Source: Deltaproteobacteria bacterium (GTDB lineage Bacteria > Desulfobacterota > DSM-4660 > Desulfatiglandales > HGW-15). Taken from it: DNA of 13,616 bases. Location of the stretch: the NCBI GenBank assembly GCA_020342025.1, contig CP070840.1:3215361-3228976 (forward strand), written 5' to 3'. Made by a program: the position numbers and the translations under genes. Below, piece after piece: positions 12,708 to 13,616 of the stretch (position 1 is the stretch's first letter; the number at the start of each line of letters is the position of its first letter). The notes under the pieces are model-generated. The model did not search any database, was not told the origin of the DNA, and saw only the letters and a list, made by a program, of their open reading frames with translations.

Positions 12708-13616
12708 ATGAAGGTCCTCCCCCCTAGGCTCAACAGGCCGTGGCTTTTTGAGGCTTTTCCCGGACTTCAAGAAAAAGTTCCCTGGACCCCTATGGTGGAG
12801 GCTCCCACACCGGTGCACCGGTTAGAAAGCATTAGTTCTCAACTGGGCAAAGAGGTTTGGATCAAGCGAGATGACAAGACCTCATCAGAGTATGGTGGGA
12901 ATAAACCTCGAAAATTGGAGTTCCTCCTGGGAGAGGCCCTTGCCCAGAATCGAAAGAGGGTGTTCACTGGGGGTGGGGTGGGCACCAATCATGGTCTGGC
13001 CACAACGATTTTTGGGAGAAAACTGGGATTCGGGGTGACGCTGGGACTGTTTGATCAACCCGTGAATTCCCATGTTCGCAGCAGCCTCCTCCTATATTAT
13101 GCATACGGGGCAGAAATGATGTATATGGGCCCTATGCTGAAGGCCGTATTGCGTTATTATTTGATCGAAAAGATCCGCCAACGCCACGCCTACCTTATTG
13201 TGCCAGGCGGTTCAAGTCCTCTGGGTGCCTGCGGGTATGTGGATGCCGGTATGGAGTTTGCCACCCAGGTGCAGCGCAAGGAGGTGCCCCTTCCCCAAAT
13301 GATTTATGTGGCAGTGGGCACATGCGGCACCATGGCCGAGCTTGTACTCGGTTTGCGACTGGCTGGTCTCACCACGCGGGTTGTGGGGGTGCAGGTTGCT
13401 CCCGGCCTGTTTGCCAATCCAAAAGCCGTGCTCCGGCTAGCGCGCAAGGCTTTGAAGATGATGCGACGCATTGACGGTTCCGTTCCTGCAGTCCAACTTA
13501 CCCTCGCCGACTTTCCCGTAGAGCGGGGACATTATGGCCCTGGTTATGGGCATCCAACCCCTGAAGGTCAGGAAGCGATTCAACTTATGGCGGAGAGTGA
13601 GGAGATCTTCTTAGAT
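12708..13616 (+). CDS. PLP-dependent D-cysteine desulfhydrase/ACC deaminase-family enzyme, 3'-truncated by window
   Basis: 303 codons are open to the window edge; the C-terminus is missing. The family signature is clear: WIKRDD (51-56), then GGNKPRKLEFL (63-73) with Lys66 as the PLP lysine, the GTCGTMAEL turn (204-212) for the cofactor phosphate, and GPGYGHPTPEGQEAI (277-291). Members break down D-cysteine, 1-aminocyclopropane-1-carboxylate or related amino acids. Where known enzymes have a QSNH-type segment with the catalytic Ser, this one has GVGTNHG (90-96), Thr93 in place of Ser, so the substrate should not be assumed. The ATG at 12708 has AAAGG nine bases upstream; an in-frame ATG at 12699 has the same purines with no spacing and is less likely. 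Confidence 0.85.
   Translation, partial: MKVLPPRLNRPWLFEAFPGLQEKVPWTPMVEAPTPVHRLESISSQLGKEVWIKRDDKTSSEYGGNKPRKLEFLLGEALAQNRKRVFTGGGVGTNHGLATTIFGRKLGFGVTLGLFDQPVNSHVRSSLLLYYAYGAEMMYMGPMLKAVLRYYLIEKIRQRHAYLIVPGGSSPLGACGYVDAGMEFATQVQRKEVPLPQMIYVAVGTCGTMAELVLGLRLAGLTTRVVGVQVAPGLFANPKAVLRLARKALKMMRRIDGSVPAVQLTLADFPVERGHYGPGYGHPTPEGQEAIQLMAESEEIFLD

Overview
The window looks like a chromosomal segment of a Gram-negative bacterium, most likely of the former Deltaproteobacteria (Desulfobacterota or relatives). The evidence is an outer-membrane beta-barrel C-terminus, a PilZ protein, a phage-shock system of the PspF/sigma-54 type, several secreted proteins with SH3, TPR or DUF2059-like domains, and many palindromic intergenic repeats of kinds common in that group. 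No tRNA, rRNA, CRISPR array or transposase gene was seen. The assignment is inference from gene content, not from a marker gene.

Layout: 1-150 is the end of an outer-membrane barrel gene followed by a clear terminator. 151-669 is mostly palindromic repeats. 670-1002 encodes a PilZ protein, convergent with a secreted protein carrying two DUF2059-like segments (1138-2196, minus). A LysM membrane protein (2795-3349) has a good promoter and terminator. A TTG-started protein with two zinc ribbons and membrane segments follows (3758-4825), then a secreted SH3 protein with a BamE/SmpA-like tail (5153-6136).

6186-8904 is a phage-shock locus: pspC, pspB and pspA on the minus strand and pspF divergent. 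The pspA-pspF intergenic region holds a canonical -24/-12 promoter, an IHF-like site, a sigma-70 promoter for pspF, and two 15-bp palindromes that fit PspF enhancer sites overlapping the pspF start. PspF would thus activate pspA and could repress itself.

8902-9517 is a gene-free stretch with a 210-bp MITE-like element whose end supplies the pspF stop codon, plus several large inverted repeats. It is followed by a probable two-gene unit: a small tail-anchored protein (9735-10031) and a secreted TPR protein (10118-10624).

The most notable part is 10722-12522. It contains a histone-deacetylase-fold protein that lacks the usual catalytic tyrosine, a DUF3307 membrane protein, and a 58-residue bacterial histone-fold protein (12154-12330). 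The histone has a near-consensus promoter, a perfect Shine-Dalgarno sequence, a structured 3' region and a terminator. The histone gene is short enough to be missed by routine gene calling. The window ends inside a PLP enzyme of the D-cysteine desulfhydrase/ACC deaminase family (from 12708).
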